A stretch of 12,738 nucleotides of DNA from Candidatus Kerfeldbacteria bacterium RIFOXYC2_FULL_38_9 (GTDB lineage Bacteria; Patescibacteriota; Patescibacteriia; UBA9570; XYC2-FULL-38-9): NCBI GenBank assembly GCA_001818355.1, contig MHKJ01000012.1:11185-23922 (forward strand), written 5' to 3'. The position numbers and the translations under genes were made by a program. Below are positions 1 to 6,265 of this stretch, one piece after another; the first letter of the stretch is position 1; each line of letters begins with the position of its first letter. A model generated the notes under the pieces. The model ran no database searches. It was given only the letters and a program-made list of their open reading frames with translations, and was not told the origin of the DNA.

Positions 1-1
1 A

Positions 2-385
2 CAAAATTTACAATTAGTCAAAAGAAGTTATCAGGCTTCTGCCGGAGAAGAGGTTTTTCTAAGTTTTGAAAATACAAGCAAAACCGTATTGTATGCATTT
101 TTGCGTTTGCGTTTTCAGCATCTTAAAAAACACTTTATACCAGAGTTACAAGACGCGGCGTTAATTAGGGAAATTCATACCTATGGTCAACTGGCTAAAA
201 TTGAAGGAGGACAAAGCCATGTACAACATCTAGGCTTGGGTCGACGCTTGATGCAGGAAGCGGAGCGATTGTCGGTAGAGGCGGGATATAAAAAAATAGC
301 GGTTATTGCCGGCATTGGCGTGCGTGAATATTTCCGTAAATTAAATTATCAGCTCGCGGGGGAATATATGGTAAAAGATCTTTAG
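2..385 (+). CDS. elp3: Elp3-family radical SAM / GNAT acetyltransferase, C-terminal fragment
   Basis: The frame is already open at the first full codon (position 2), so this is the last 127 residues of a gene starting outside the window. A TTG at 89 could be mistaken for a start, but conserved Elp3-like sequence continues upstream of it. Visible are AFLRLRF, then REIHTYGQLAKIE, then the acetyl-CoA-binding pattern QHLGLGRRLMQEAERL (from about residue 75), then GIGVREYFRKLNY and a terminal GEYMVKDL. This order is the GNAT half of archaeal/eukaryotic-style Elp3, whose N-terminal half is a radical SAM domain. The family is linked to modification of uridine 34 in tRNA anticodons. It ends with TAG, 41 bp before pyrG. 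A promoter sits in that gap, so cotranscription with pyrG is not required. The radical SAM cysteines cannot be checked here. Confidence 0.86.
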   Translation, partial: QNLQLVKRSYQASAGEEVFLSFENTSKTVLYAFLRLRFQHLKKHFIPELQDAALIREIHTYGQLAKIEGGQSHVQHLGLGRRLMQEAERLSVEAGYKKIAVIAGIGVREYFRKLNYQLAGEYMVKDL

Positions 386-389
386 TCAA

Positions 390-417
390 TTGTTCTATTT
401 TTTGGCTGTGCTATACT
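390..417 (+). promoter_or_regulatory. pyrG promoter, extended -10
   Basis: An extended -10 element, TGCTATACT (409-417), lies with a weak -35 candidate TTGTTC (390-395) at 16-bp spacing. Only 9 bases separate the -10 hexamer from the pyrG ATG at 427. Transcription starting about 7 bases after the hexamer would give a leader of roughly 0-4 bases, so the mRNA may be nearly leaderless. The 11-mer TGTGCTATACT recurs in the pfkB/glyA spacer. Confidence 0.6.
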
Positions 418-426
418 AAAAAAGAT

Positions 427-2073
427 ATGAAAAATCCTAAATATATTTTTGTCGTGGGCGGAGTTATGTCTTCGGTGGGCAAAGGAGTTACCAATTCTTC
501 TATTGGTTTATTGTTGCAGGCGCGTGGATATAAAGTAACAGCCGTTAAAGCTGATGCTTATATCAACGTAGATGCGGGCACCATGAATCCAACAGAACAC
601 GGAGAAGTTTTTGTAACCGAAGACGGCGATGAAACCGATCAAGATATCGGCAATTATGAACGTTTTTTGGATGAAAATATTTATTCTGTCAATTACATGA
701 CTACCGGCAGGGTTTATTTAGATGTTATCAACCGAGAGCGTAATTTGGAATACAAAGGCAAATGCGTAGAAGTGGTGCCGCATATTCCGGAAAATATTAT
801 TAAGCGTATTAAAGATGCTCAAAAAAAGAGTCAGGCCGATATTGTGGTGATAGAAATTGGTGGCACTGTTGGGGAATATCAAAATATTCTTTTTTTAGAA
901 GCGGCGCGCATGATGAAAATAAAACATCCTAATGACGTGGCATTTGTGTTGGTGAGTTTTTTACCAGTTCCTTCTACCGTAGGAGAAATGAAGACCAAGC
1001 CCACCCAGCATGCTGTGCGTTTATTGAATGAAACCGGTATTCAGCCTGATTTTATCGTGTGTCGTGCGGAAAGTGTTTTAGATAAAAAAAGGCGTCATAA
1101 ATTAGCTTTATTTTGTAGTGTGCCAGGAGATCACGTTATTCCCGCACCCGATGTTACCCACATTTATGCGGTGCCGGCGATTTTGGAAAAAGAACAGTTG
1201 AGCAGTAAATTGTTACAGGTTTTAAAATTACGGCCAAAAAAAGTAACGCTATCTAAAAATCGGTTTTTGCAAATGAACAAATTAGTGCAAACCATTCAAA
1301 CAGTGAAAAAAACCGTTACTATCGGCATTGTTGGTAAATATTTTAATACCGGAGATTTTGTTTTGGCTGATTCTTATCTTTCAGTGATTGAGGCTTTAAA
1401 ACACGCGGCCTGGCATCAGCGCCATCAAGTAAAACTTATTTGGATTGACTCTGAAGAATACGAAAAAGATAAAAGGCGCTTGTCAGAACTCAAAAAAACT
1501 GACGGAGTTTTAATTCCCGGCGGTTTTGGGAAGCGGGGAGTTGCCGGTAAAATTATGGCTATTGAGTATGTGCGGGAACACCAGATTCCTTATTTTGGTT
1601 TATGTTATGGGATGCAATTGGCGGCAGTAGAAATAGCGCGTCATCTGGCTAAACTGCCGGGCGCCAATACAGTGGAAATAGAAGAACATCCGGAACATCC
1701 GATTATTTTTGTTAATCCTCATCAACAAAAGAATATTGCGCAAAAGCATTATGGCGGCACTATGCGCTTGGGTGCTTATGATTGTAAATTAGTAAACAAC
1801 ACCAAAGCGCGCAAAGCCTACGGCAAACAACTAATTAAAGAACGTCATCGCCACCGTTATGAGTTTAATAACGCTTATTTAGCGCCTTTGGCCAAGGCGG
1901 GCTTGATTGTTTCCGGTATCAACCCCCAGCAAAATTTAGTGGAAATTATGGAACTTAAAAATCACCCATGGTTTGTCGGTACTCAATTTCACCCGGAATT
2001 TTTGTCGCGTCCCTTAAATCCTCATCCTTTGTTTATTGGTTTTCTCAAGGCGGCCATCAAACACAAAAATTAG
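427..2073 (+). CDS. pyrG: CTP synthase (glutamine-hydrolysing)
   Basis: Converts UTP to CTP using ATP and ammonia released from glutamine; cytosolic last step of pyrimidine nucleotide supply. The 548 residues are full length for the family. The synthetase domain (about 1-270) opens with the P-loop GGVMSSVGKG (11-20) and has HGEVFVTEDG (58-67) and the Mg-ligand strand IEIGGTVG (142-149). The class I glutamine amidotransferase domain (about 297-548) has LIPGGFGKRG, the nucleophile Cys393 in GLCYGMQ, RHRHRYE, and His522/Glu524 in FHPEF, so the triad is intact. Two substitutions stand out: the usual KLDPYINVDPGTM reads KADAYINVDAGTM (41-53), and the usual CLGMQ is CYGMQ. ATG at 427 gives the normal N-terminus; no Shine-Dalgarno sequence precedes it. 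It is convergent with the minus-strand kinase gene, only 12 bp away, with no obvious terminator between them. Confidence 0.97.
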   Translation: MKNPKYIFVVGGVMSSVGKGVTNSSIGLLLQARGYKVTAVKADAYINVDAGTMNPTEHGEVFVTEDGDETDQDIGNYERFLDENIYSVNYMTTGRVYLDVINRERNLEYKGKCVEVVPHIPENIIKRIKDAQKKSQADIVVIEIGGTVGEYQNILFLEAARMMKIKHPNDVAFVLVSFLPVPSTVGEMKTKPTQHAVRLLNETGIQPDFIVCRAESVLDKKRRHKLALFCSVPGDHVIPAPDVTHIYAVPAILEKEQLSSKLLQVLKLRPKKVTLSKNRFLQMNKLVQTIQTVKKTVTIGIVGKYFNTGDFVLADSYLSVIEALKHAAWHQRHQVKLIWIDSEEYEKDKRRLSELKKTDGVLIPGGFGKRGVAGKIMAIEYVREHQIPYFGLCYGMQLAAVEIARHLAKLPGANTVEIEEHPEHPIIFVNPHQQKNIAQKHYGGTMRLGAYDCKLVNNTKARKAYGKQLIKERHRHRYEFNNAYLAPLAKAGLIVSGINPQQNLVEIMELKNHPWFVGTQFHPEFLSRPLNPHPLFIGFLKAAIKHKN

Positions 2074-2085
2074 TTGTTGGTTTTT

Positions 2086-2694
2086 TTACAGAGATAATTT
2101 TTTATCTACTAACTCATTTATTGTTTTGTTAAAATAAGTATCTGTATTTTTTATCAAAAAATTATACTTATTTGCCTCTTTTTTTATATGAGCGCTCTTT
2201 GTCATGACCATTTTTGCTATGTTTTGCATTAGTTTCTTATTTTTTAAATGAGGAGACAACCAATCAGAGGGAGGAATGTTTTTGTTTAAATAATTTAAAA
2301 TTTTCTGATAATTTTCTTTAATTAAAAATATACTTTTGATAGAATTTTGATATTTTGATTTTTGTAAAGTAACTACATATTTTGGACAAAGAGGAGTGCC
2401 GTCAATAATATAATTTTGTTTCATGTCGGCAAGTTTTTTAATTAGAGCCTCAAGTCCACACCACATTGTTTTTGCTTCTCGTAACTCTGCTCGTAATGAT
2501 TGTTGTGGTGTCATCCGTTCAGAGCCATTTATTTGGAATGGCATTAATTTGTTTATTTTTTTTCTTGGTAAAAAAGAAATAATCAATGATCGTAAGGTAT
2601 CGGTAGATAAAAAGGGAAGATTATATTTTTTTGATAACTTTGTGGCCAGAATTGTTTTTCCACACCTGGGAGCTCCCCCGATAAGATAAATCAT
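2086..2694 (-). CDS. P-loop nucleotide/small-molecule kinase-like protein
   Basis: A 202-residue hypothetical protein with the outline of a P-loop kinase. Walker A is GAPRCGKT (G7-x4-G12-K13-T14), preceded by strand MIYLIG. STDTLR (Asp32, Arg35) sits where adenylate/shikimate-type kinases have their substrate-binding helix, and YIIDG (Asp98) resembles the Walker B-like strand. A Lys/Arg-rich central and C-terminal part could supply lid residues. The substrate is not readable; relatives of this shape include nucleotide, shikimate and 2-phosphoglycerate kinases. The start at 2694 puts Walker A at residue 7, as usual; no Shine-Dalgarno sequence is seen. The gene is markedly AT-rich (one 60-base stretch, 2101-2160, has 10 G/C) compared with pyrG or pfkB, which may mean a different history. 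It lies 87 bp downstream of the HD gene on the same strand, behind a possible weak terminator. Confidence 0.72.
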   Translation of the reverse strand: MIYLIGGAPRCGKTILATKLSKKYNLPFLSTDTLRSLIISFLPRKKINKLMPFQINGSERMTPQQSLRAELREAKTMWCGLEALIKKLADMKQNYIIDGTPLCPKYVVTLQKSKYQNSIKSIFLIKENYQKILNYLNKNIPPSDWLSPHLKNKKLMQNIAKMVMTKSAHIKKEANKYNFLIKNTDTYFNKTINELVDKKLSL

Positions 2695-2728
2695 AAATTT
2701 TATTTAATAATTTTATAAAAATGGCTAT

Positions 2729-2755
2729 AAAAAATACACCCCGTTTTGAAGTGCA
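2729..2755 (-). terminator. possible intrinsic terminator after the HD-domain gene
   Basis: On the minus strand TGCACTTC pairs with GGGGTGTA (8 bp including three G-U pairs) around a 5-base loop, AAAAC, with six U residues right after the stem. It lies between the HD gene's stop and the kinase gene's start, so it would end or attenuate the HD transcript. The wobble pairs make it weak. Confidence 0.45.
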
Positions 2756-2781
2756 GGAGTTTATATAATAAATTCATATTT

Positions 2782-4608
2782 TTAATTTTTTGGACGGCTA
2801 TATTGCGGCATCAATACTTGTCCGTCAACCATTAGTATTGGTTCTAACTGACAACCATCAATCGTAGTACTTTTTAGAGCTTCGGTTATTTTCCAGGCCA
2901 TATAATGCTCTACCGGTACTTTGGTGGTAGATTCTTTACCTTGCTCATCGCGCAATTTTTCCGGCACCTTTATTCTTTTTGGCACTGTGCCGTTATTTTG
3001 ATCACCATGAAGATGAATAATCACCCTATAACCTTGCATTTCAATTTTTTCAATAGAATAATGTCCATTACGATAATTCCAATTAGGCTCAATTTGCCAA
3101 GGGCCATAATCCAAGGCGGCTTGTTTTTCGCGTTCGGAAATTTCTGGATATTTTACAATCACCCTTTGTACTATTATATCTTTAAAGAGGCGTATTAATT
3201 TTTCGGGTCGCCTATATTGTCTTGCTTGAAACGCGGCGTGACTTTCCGTTGGTATTACAGGTAGAATAGCTTGCTTCATGTCGTTTTGAATTTTTAGCAC
3301 AACTTCTTTGTCAGCGCTTTTTCCTCTTGGCCATTGTTTTGCTAAGTCTTCCAAATACAGCAAACGTTGGCGATTTTCACTTTTGGGCGCACCAAATTCG
3401 GATAAAATTTCGAAAAATAGTTTTGATTTTTCATATTCTCGCAAACGATCACGATTATTTTGTAAATTATCGCATAAACGCACCATCACAGCCAAAGGTT
3501 CGGTGTTGGTGTCAAAAGCTTCTTTTTCCAGACCAACCAATTTATCAGTTGGATGTTCTAAATCAGCATACCTGCCAATAAAAGTATCTTGGTCAGCATC
3601 GGCCACGGCCACAGCTTGATCAGCGGTGAGAGTTTTGATAGTAGCGGCAATACGTTGTTTTTGTTCATCTGATAAATTTTTAGCTAGTTCAATTTTGGTT
3701 ATTTGTCTGATAATATTTGCCGGATTGGTTGTTGGGGCTTTAAAAACCCTTAACAATTCAGGTAATTTTTTTTCATTAGTTAAAAAATTACCGCGATTGG
3801 TAACAACCCTTAAATTAAAAGTTTCTTCACCCACATCTGTACTGTGGGCCATAATTGCTTTGCCACACTTATTAAGCAGTTTTTTGGCCTTACCATTTTG
3901 TGAACTGATAAGAGCTTGTAAATTTTTTTGGATTTTTTCTTGAAAAAATAAATCTGCACTAAAAATACAATGCGTAACTTTAGAAAGACTTACTTCTGTT
4001 CCGTGTTTATAAGAAAATACATGAGGGTAGCCTGTGTCATGAAAATAAATAGCCATGGTAACCATAAAACGCGCTGCTTTTTCCGTTATCTCATATTGTT
4101 CTTGAAGAACTTGTAAAATATCAGGGTGTTCCTGCAAAACATTATCCGCAATTTCATCCATTAACATGGTGTGCTCCCAGTTATGGGTGGCATAAGTCGG
4201 TGGATCTTGTTCTTGTTGGGTGAGAGCTAGTGCAATAATATTTTGCATCAATGCTTTTAAATTTGGCTTTTGTTGTTCATTTGTCTCTAAATTATTGAAA
4301 CGTTTTGCCATGCAAACAAGAGGACAAGGTTTCCATTTTTTGTCTTTTACATCAACAAAAAAAGCCCGCGCTTCATCTAACCGACGTTTAAAAAATTCAA
4401 ATTCTTGTTTGGTAATTATTTCGTCAGCCTGATTTTTACGTAGTTCTTGAAAACGAGCTTCATAGTTTGTATCCAGTTGCTCCGCCATTACTAAGGCATA
4501 CTCTTTTTCTTTTTCCGGAATATTTTCTGTTTGTGTTTCTAAAAAATGAACCAAGCTTTCCTTGGCGCCATGGTGCAATATTTTTTTTGGTTCTATAAAC
4601 TCTCCCAT
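2782..4608 (-). CDS. HD-domain phosphohydrolase-like protein, unknown role
   Basis: A 608-residue cytosolic-looking protein with no signal peptide or membrane segment. An HD-superfamily metal site can be pieced together: His142/His146 in THNWEHT, the His190-Asp191 doublet in IYFHDTGYP, His213 in VTHCIFSADLF, His255 in IMAHS, and a distal Asp380 in VRLCDN. About 125 residues between His255 and Asp380 contain an apparent insertion (roughly 265-345). The N-terminal 140 residues are charged and helix-prone, and the C-terminal 200 residues match nothing I recognise. HD enzymes hydrolyse phosphoester bonds in (d)NTPs, cyclic nucleotides, (p)ppGpp or nucleic acids; the substrate here cannot be named. 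It is divergent from the UPRT-like/deaminase operon, sharing a 116-bp spacer, so co-regulation is possible. Its own promoter has a perfect extended -10. The ATG at 4608 is the first after that promoter; no Shine-Dalgarno sequence is visible. Confidence 0.75.
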   Translation of the reverse strand: MGEFIEPKKILHHGAKESLVHFLETQTENIPEKEKEYALVMAEQLDTNYEARFQELRKNQADEIITKQEFEFFKRRLDEARAFFVDVKDKKWKPCPLVCMAKRFNNLETNEQQKPNLKALMQNIIALALTQQEQDPPTYATHNWEHTMLMDEIADNVLQEHPDILQVLQEQYEITEKAARFMVTMAIYFHDTGYPHVFSYKHGTEVSLSKVTHCIFSADLFFQEKIQKNLQALISSQNGKAKKLLNKCGKAIMAHSTDVGEETFNLRVVTNRGNFLTNEKKLPELLRVFKAPTTNPANIIRQITKIELAKNLSDEQKQRIAATIKTLTADQAVAVADADQDTFIGRYADLEHPTDKLVGLEKEAFDTNTEPLAVMVRLCDNLQNNRDRLREYEKSKLFFEILSEFGAPKSENRQRLLYLEDLAKQWPRGKSADKEVVLKIQNDMKQAILPVIPTESHAAFQARQYRRPEKLIRLFKDIIVQRVIVKYPEISEREKQAALDYGPWQIEPNWNYRNGHYSIEKIEMQGYRVIIHLHGDQNNGTVPKRIKVPEKLRDEQGKESTTKVPVEHYMAWKITEALKSTTIDGCQLEPILMVDGQVLMPQYSRPKN

Positions 4609-4634
4609 TTTGTAAATAAAAATAATCTTTCCTA

Positions 4635-4663
4635 ATTATAGCAAAATTATTTCGTTTTAGCAA
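4635..4663 (-). promoter_or_regulatory. promoter of the HD-domain gene
   Basis: Read on the minus strand: -35 candidate TTGCTA (4663-4658), 17-bp spacer, and a perfect extended -10, TGCTATAAT (4643-4635). The predicted start is near 4628, giving a leader of about 20 bases before the ATG at 4608. Confidence 0.65.
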
Positions 4664-4674
4664 ATCAAAAAATA

Positions 4675-4704
4675 TCGTCAAAGTACTATTTTTTATGGTA
4701 TACT
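4675..4704 (+). promoter_or_regulatory. promoter of the UPRT-like/cytosine deaminase operon
   Basis: Extended -10 TGGTATACT (4696-4704) with -35 candidate TCGTCA (4675-4680) at 18-bp spacing. The predicted start is near 4711, which is itself an ATG. It lies back to back with the HD-gene promoter, the two -35 boxes being about 12 bp apart. Confidence 0.6.
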
Positions 4705-4710
4705 AAACTC

Positions 4711-4725
4711 ATGATATATAGTTAA
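4711..4725 (+). other. possible 4-codon leader ORF (M-I-Y-S-stop)
   Basis: An ATG six bases after the -10 hexamer opens a four-codon frame ending in TAA at 4723-4725. The stop overlaps the next ATG (4725) as TAATG, the arrangement typical of termination-reinitiation coupling. It could deliver ribosomes to the main gene, which lacks a Shine-Dalgarno sequence. It is short enough to be chance. Confidence 0.25.
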
Positions 4726-5660
4726 TGATGTATAATAATATGATGAAAAACGCAACTAAAAAAATTATTGATTTTGGTGGTAATAGAGTAGAGGTGTTTT
4801 CTGCTAAAGATACAGGCACAATTGATATTACACCATATATTAGTGATCCAGATCATTTTTATGGGTCAGTAAATGTACATCATGTCATTAAATTTGGATC
4901 TACCTTGAAGGGGTTGATTGGAAAATACGATGGAAAATATGGTGATTGGGGAAAAAGCACACAGCATGACGATATTATTCTTTTAGAAGAACACTATGAT
5001 GAAGCACGAAAAATCATGGATGATATTGCTAGATTGGCCAATTTAGTTATTGCCAATGAAAATTTATATAATGATATTGCTTTTTGTACAGAATATTATT
5101 ATTTAGCCGCTCGGGGTTATGAATTATTAAGACAACACGCTAGTGAGTTTGGTTTTGGAGAGCTTTTAGGCACGCAGGTTAGTTTAGAACGTGGTGGACT
5201 TGTTAGTACGCGTTTAGCTTTGGGCTATACAGATATTGACGCTAAAGTTAAAAATGAGGTGCGTGTTGTTACAAAGCGAACACACTTGATTGGTGATGCA
5301 GATACAAATTTAACCGTTACAATCAAATGGCGCAATCGTAATCAATTAAAAGGATTGATAGCAGGACAAAAAATTAATATTAATGATTTTGTAAACCCGG
5401 CCAGCGGCGCTTCGGTCGATGCCTTTATTATTGCAACGCGAACATTGGGGACTGCGCCATCACATATACACCACCGCTCTATTAGTGTTACTAAACAAGG
5501 CATTCTTTTTACCCGCAAAATTATGAATACTATAGGAATTTCTACTTCTTTTTATAGCGTTGGTGTATGTGACGAATTAAATGAGATGTATTATTTAACA
5601 GGTAGGCGTTCAGTAGGTGATGCTGGACATATTTTGCGTCATTTTTTACCACATAACTAA
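4725..5660 (+). CDS. divergent uracil phosphoribosyltransferase-like protein
   Basis: The C-terminal half matches the order of UPRT (Upp/Fur1) motifs. VSLERGGL (152-159) fits the PPi-loop VPILRAGL with its Arg (Arg156). FVNPASGAS (222-230) fits the PRPP loop VDPMLATGGS. ELNEMYYLTG plus VGDAGH (284-293, 297-302) fits the UPRT-specific uracil-binding end, LNEHGYIIPGLGDAGD. Spacing from PRPP loop to LNE is within a few residues of E. coli Upp. UPRT makes UMP from uracil and PRPP. Departures: the PRPP loop is two residues shorter and has Asn for the first Asp; the N-terminal part (about 1-145) is longer than in Upp (total 311 versus about 208 residues) and unrecognised. Activity or substrate may therefore differ. 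Alternative starts are Met2, Met6 and Met7. The cytosine deaminase follows 17 bp later, supporting a nucleobase-salvage role. Identified by eye, without a profile search. Confidence 0.68.
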   Translation: MMYNNMMKNATKKIIDFGGNRVEVFSAKDTGTIDITPYISDPDHFYGSVNVHHVIKFGSTLKGLIGKYDGKYGDWGKSTQHDDIILLEEHYDEARKIMDDIARLANLVIANENLYNDIAFCTEYYYLAARGYELLRQHASEFGFGELLGTQVSLERGGLVSTRLALGYTDIDAKVKNEVRVVTKRTHLIGDADTNLTVTIKWRNRNQLKGLIAGQKININDFVNPASGASVDAFIIATRTLGTAPSHIHHRSISVTKQGILFTRKIMNTIGISTSFYSVGVCDELNEMYYLTGRRSVGDAGHILRHFLPHN

Positions 5661-5677
5661 TCAAGCTAATTAAAATT

Positions 5678-6262
5678 ATGGAAAAATATATCAATGAGAA
5701 AACAGAAGTAACGAATGCGCTATTGCAACTTATAGCGCATATACCAACAGACAGTCTCAGTGTAGTAGTTGAACCAAGGTTTTTTCAAAAAATTTCAGAT
5801 GAAAATTTTATGCGCATTGCAGTTTTTTTAGCTCAAAAAGGCTATACCGAAGGAGGCTGTCCTATTGGGGGTGTTATTATTGATAACGCCACCCGTCAAA
5901 TTCTTGGCAAAGGCCACAACACTTTAGTGCAAGAAAATCATCCTTATAATCACGGAGAAACATCTGCTATTCGTGATGCCGGACGGATAGATTTTAGTAA
6001 AACGACCATTTTTACAACACTCAGTCCGTGCGATGTTTGTGCTACACTTATTTATATGCGTCAATTTAATCGGGTTGTTGTTGGAGATATAACCAATGCA
6101 TCTGGTAACGAGAGAGTGTTAGGAGATAAAGGAATTCAAGTAGATATTCTGGAAGATGCTATGGGTATTGAATTGTATAAAAAATATAGAGAAAAATATC
6201 CCAAACTCGATTTGGAAGATTGGAAGGGATTAGCGGCCGTTATCAAACTAGATAAAAAGTAA
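5678..6262 (+). CDS. cytosine deaminase, yeast Fcy1 type (CDA-fold zinc enzyme)
   Basis: Predicted to deaminate cytosine to uracil in the cytosol. The zinc site of the cytidine-deaminase fold is complete: His92-Gly-Glu94 and Pro117-Cys118-Asp-Val-Cys121. Similarity to Saccharomyces Fcy1 runs the whole length: YTEGGCPIGG (56-65; Fcy1 has YKEGGVPIGG), LGKGHN with Asn81 at the pyrimidine-contacting position, GETSAIRDAGR, TTLSPCDVC (113-121; Fcy1 TTLSPCDMC), VVVGD, and an acidic Trp-containing tail (LDLEDWKG). This fits Fcy1 better than TadA (HAE motif) or guanine deaminase. At 194 residues it is longer than Fcy1 (158), mainly through about 43 extra N-terminal residues, which might interact with the upstream protein. 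No Shine-Dalgarno sequence in the 17-bp gap. The UPRT-like partner immediately upstream suits a cytosine-to-UMP route. It is convergent with pfkB, 3 bp away. Other small aminated bases as substrates cannot be excluded. Confidence 0.82.
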   Translation: MEKYINEKTEVTNALLQLIAHIPTDSLSVVVEPRFFQKISDENFMRIAVFLAQKGYTEGGCPIGGVIIDNATRQILGKGHNTLVQENHPYNHGETSAIRDAGRIDFSKTTIFTTLSPCDVCATLIYMRQFNRVVVGDITNASGNERVLGDKGIQVDILEDAMGIELYKKYREKYPKLDLEDWKGLAAVIKLDKK

Positions 6263-6265
6263 TTT

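Noticed and set aside
89..385. Stand-alone 98-residue acetyltransferase starting at TTG 89
   Set aside because: The frame is open to the window edge and the upstream codons (…ASAGEEVFLSFEN…) continue Elp3-like sequence, so this is a fragment of a larger gene.
2074..2085. Bidirectional terminator between pyrG and the kinase gene
   Set aside because: The spacer is only 12 bp; there is a T-run but no convincing stem.
2423..2689. Plus-strand 88-codon frame opposite the kinase gene
   Set aside because: Lies entirely antisense to a gene with a good Walker A motif, and its own product shows no motif.
2905..4432. Several plus-strand frames of 70-105 codons opposite the HD gene
   Set aside because: All are antisense shadows in several frames; products look like random translations rich in Phe, Ser and Cys.
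4460..4681. Minus-strand 73-codon frame covering the HD gene start and the divergent spacer
   Set aside because: It overlaps the start of the HD gene in another frame and runs across both predicted promoters; no motif.
5678..6262. TadA tRNA adenosine deaminase or guanine deaminase
   Set aside because: The metal motif is HGE rather than HAE, and the regions around PCxxC, Asn81 and the C-terminal tail follow Fcy1.
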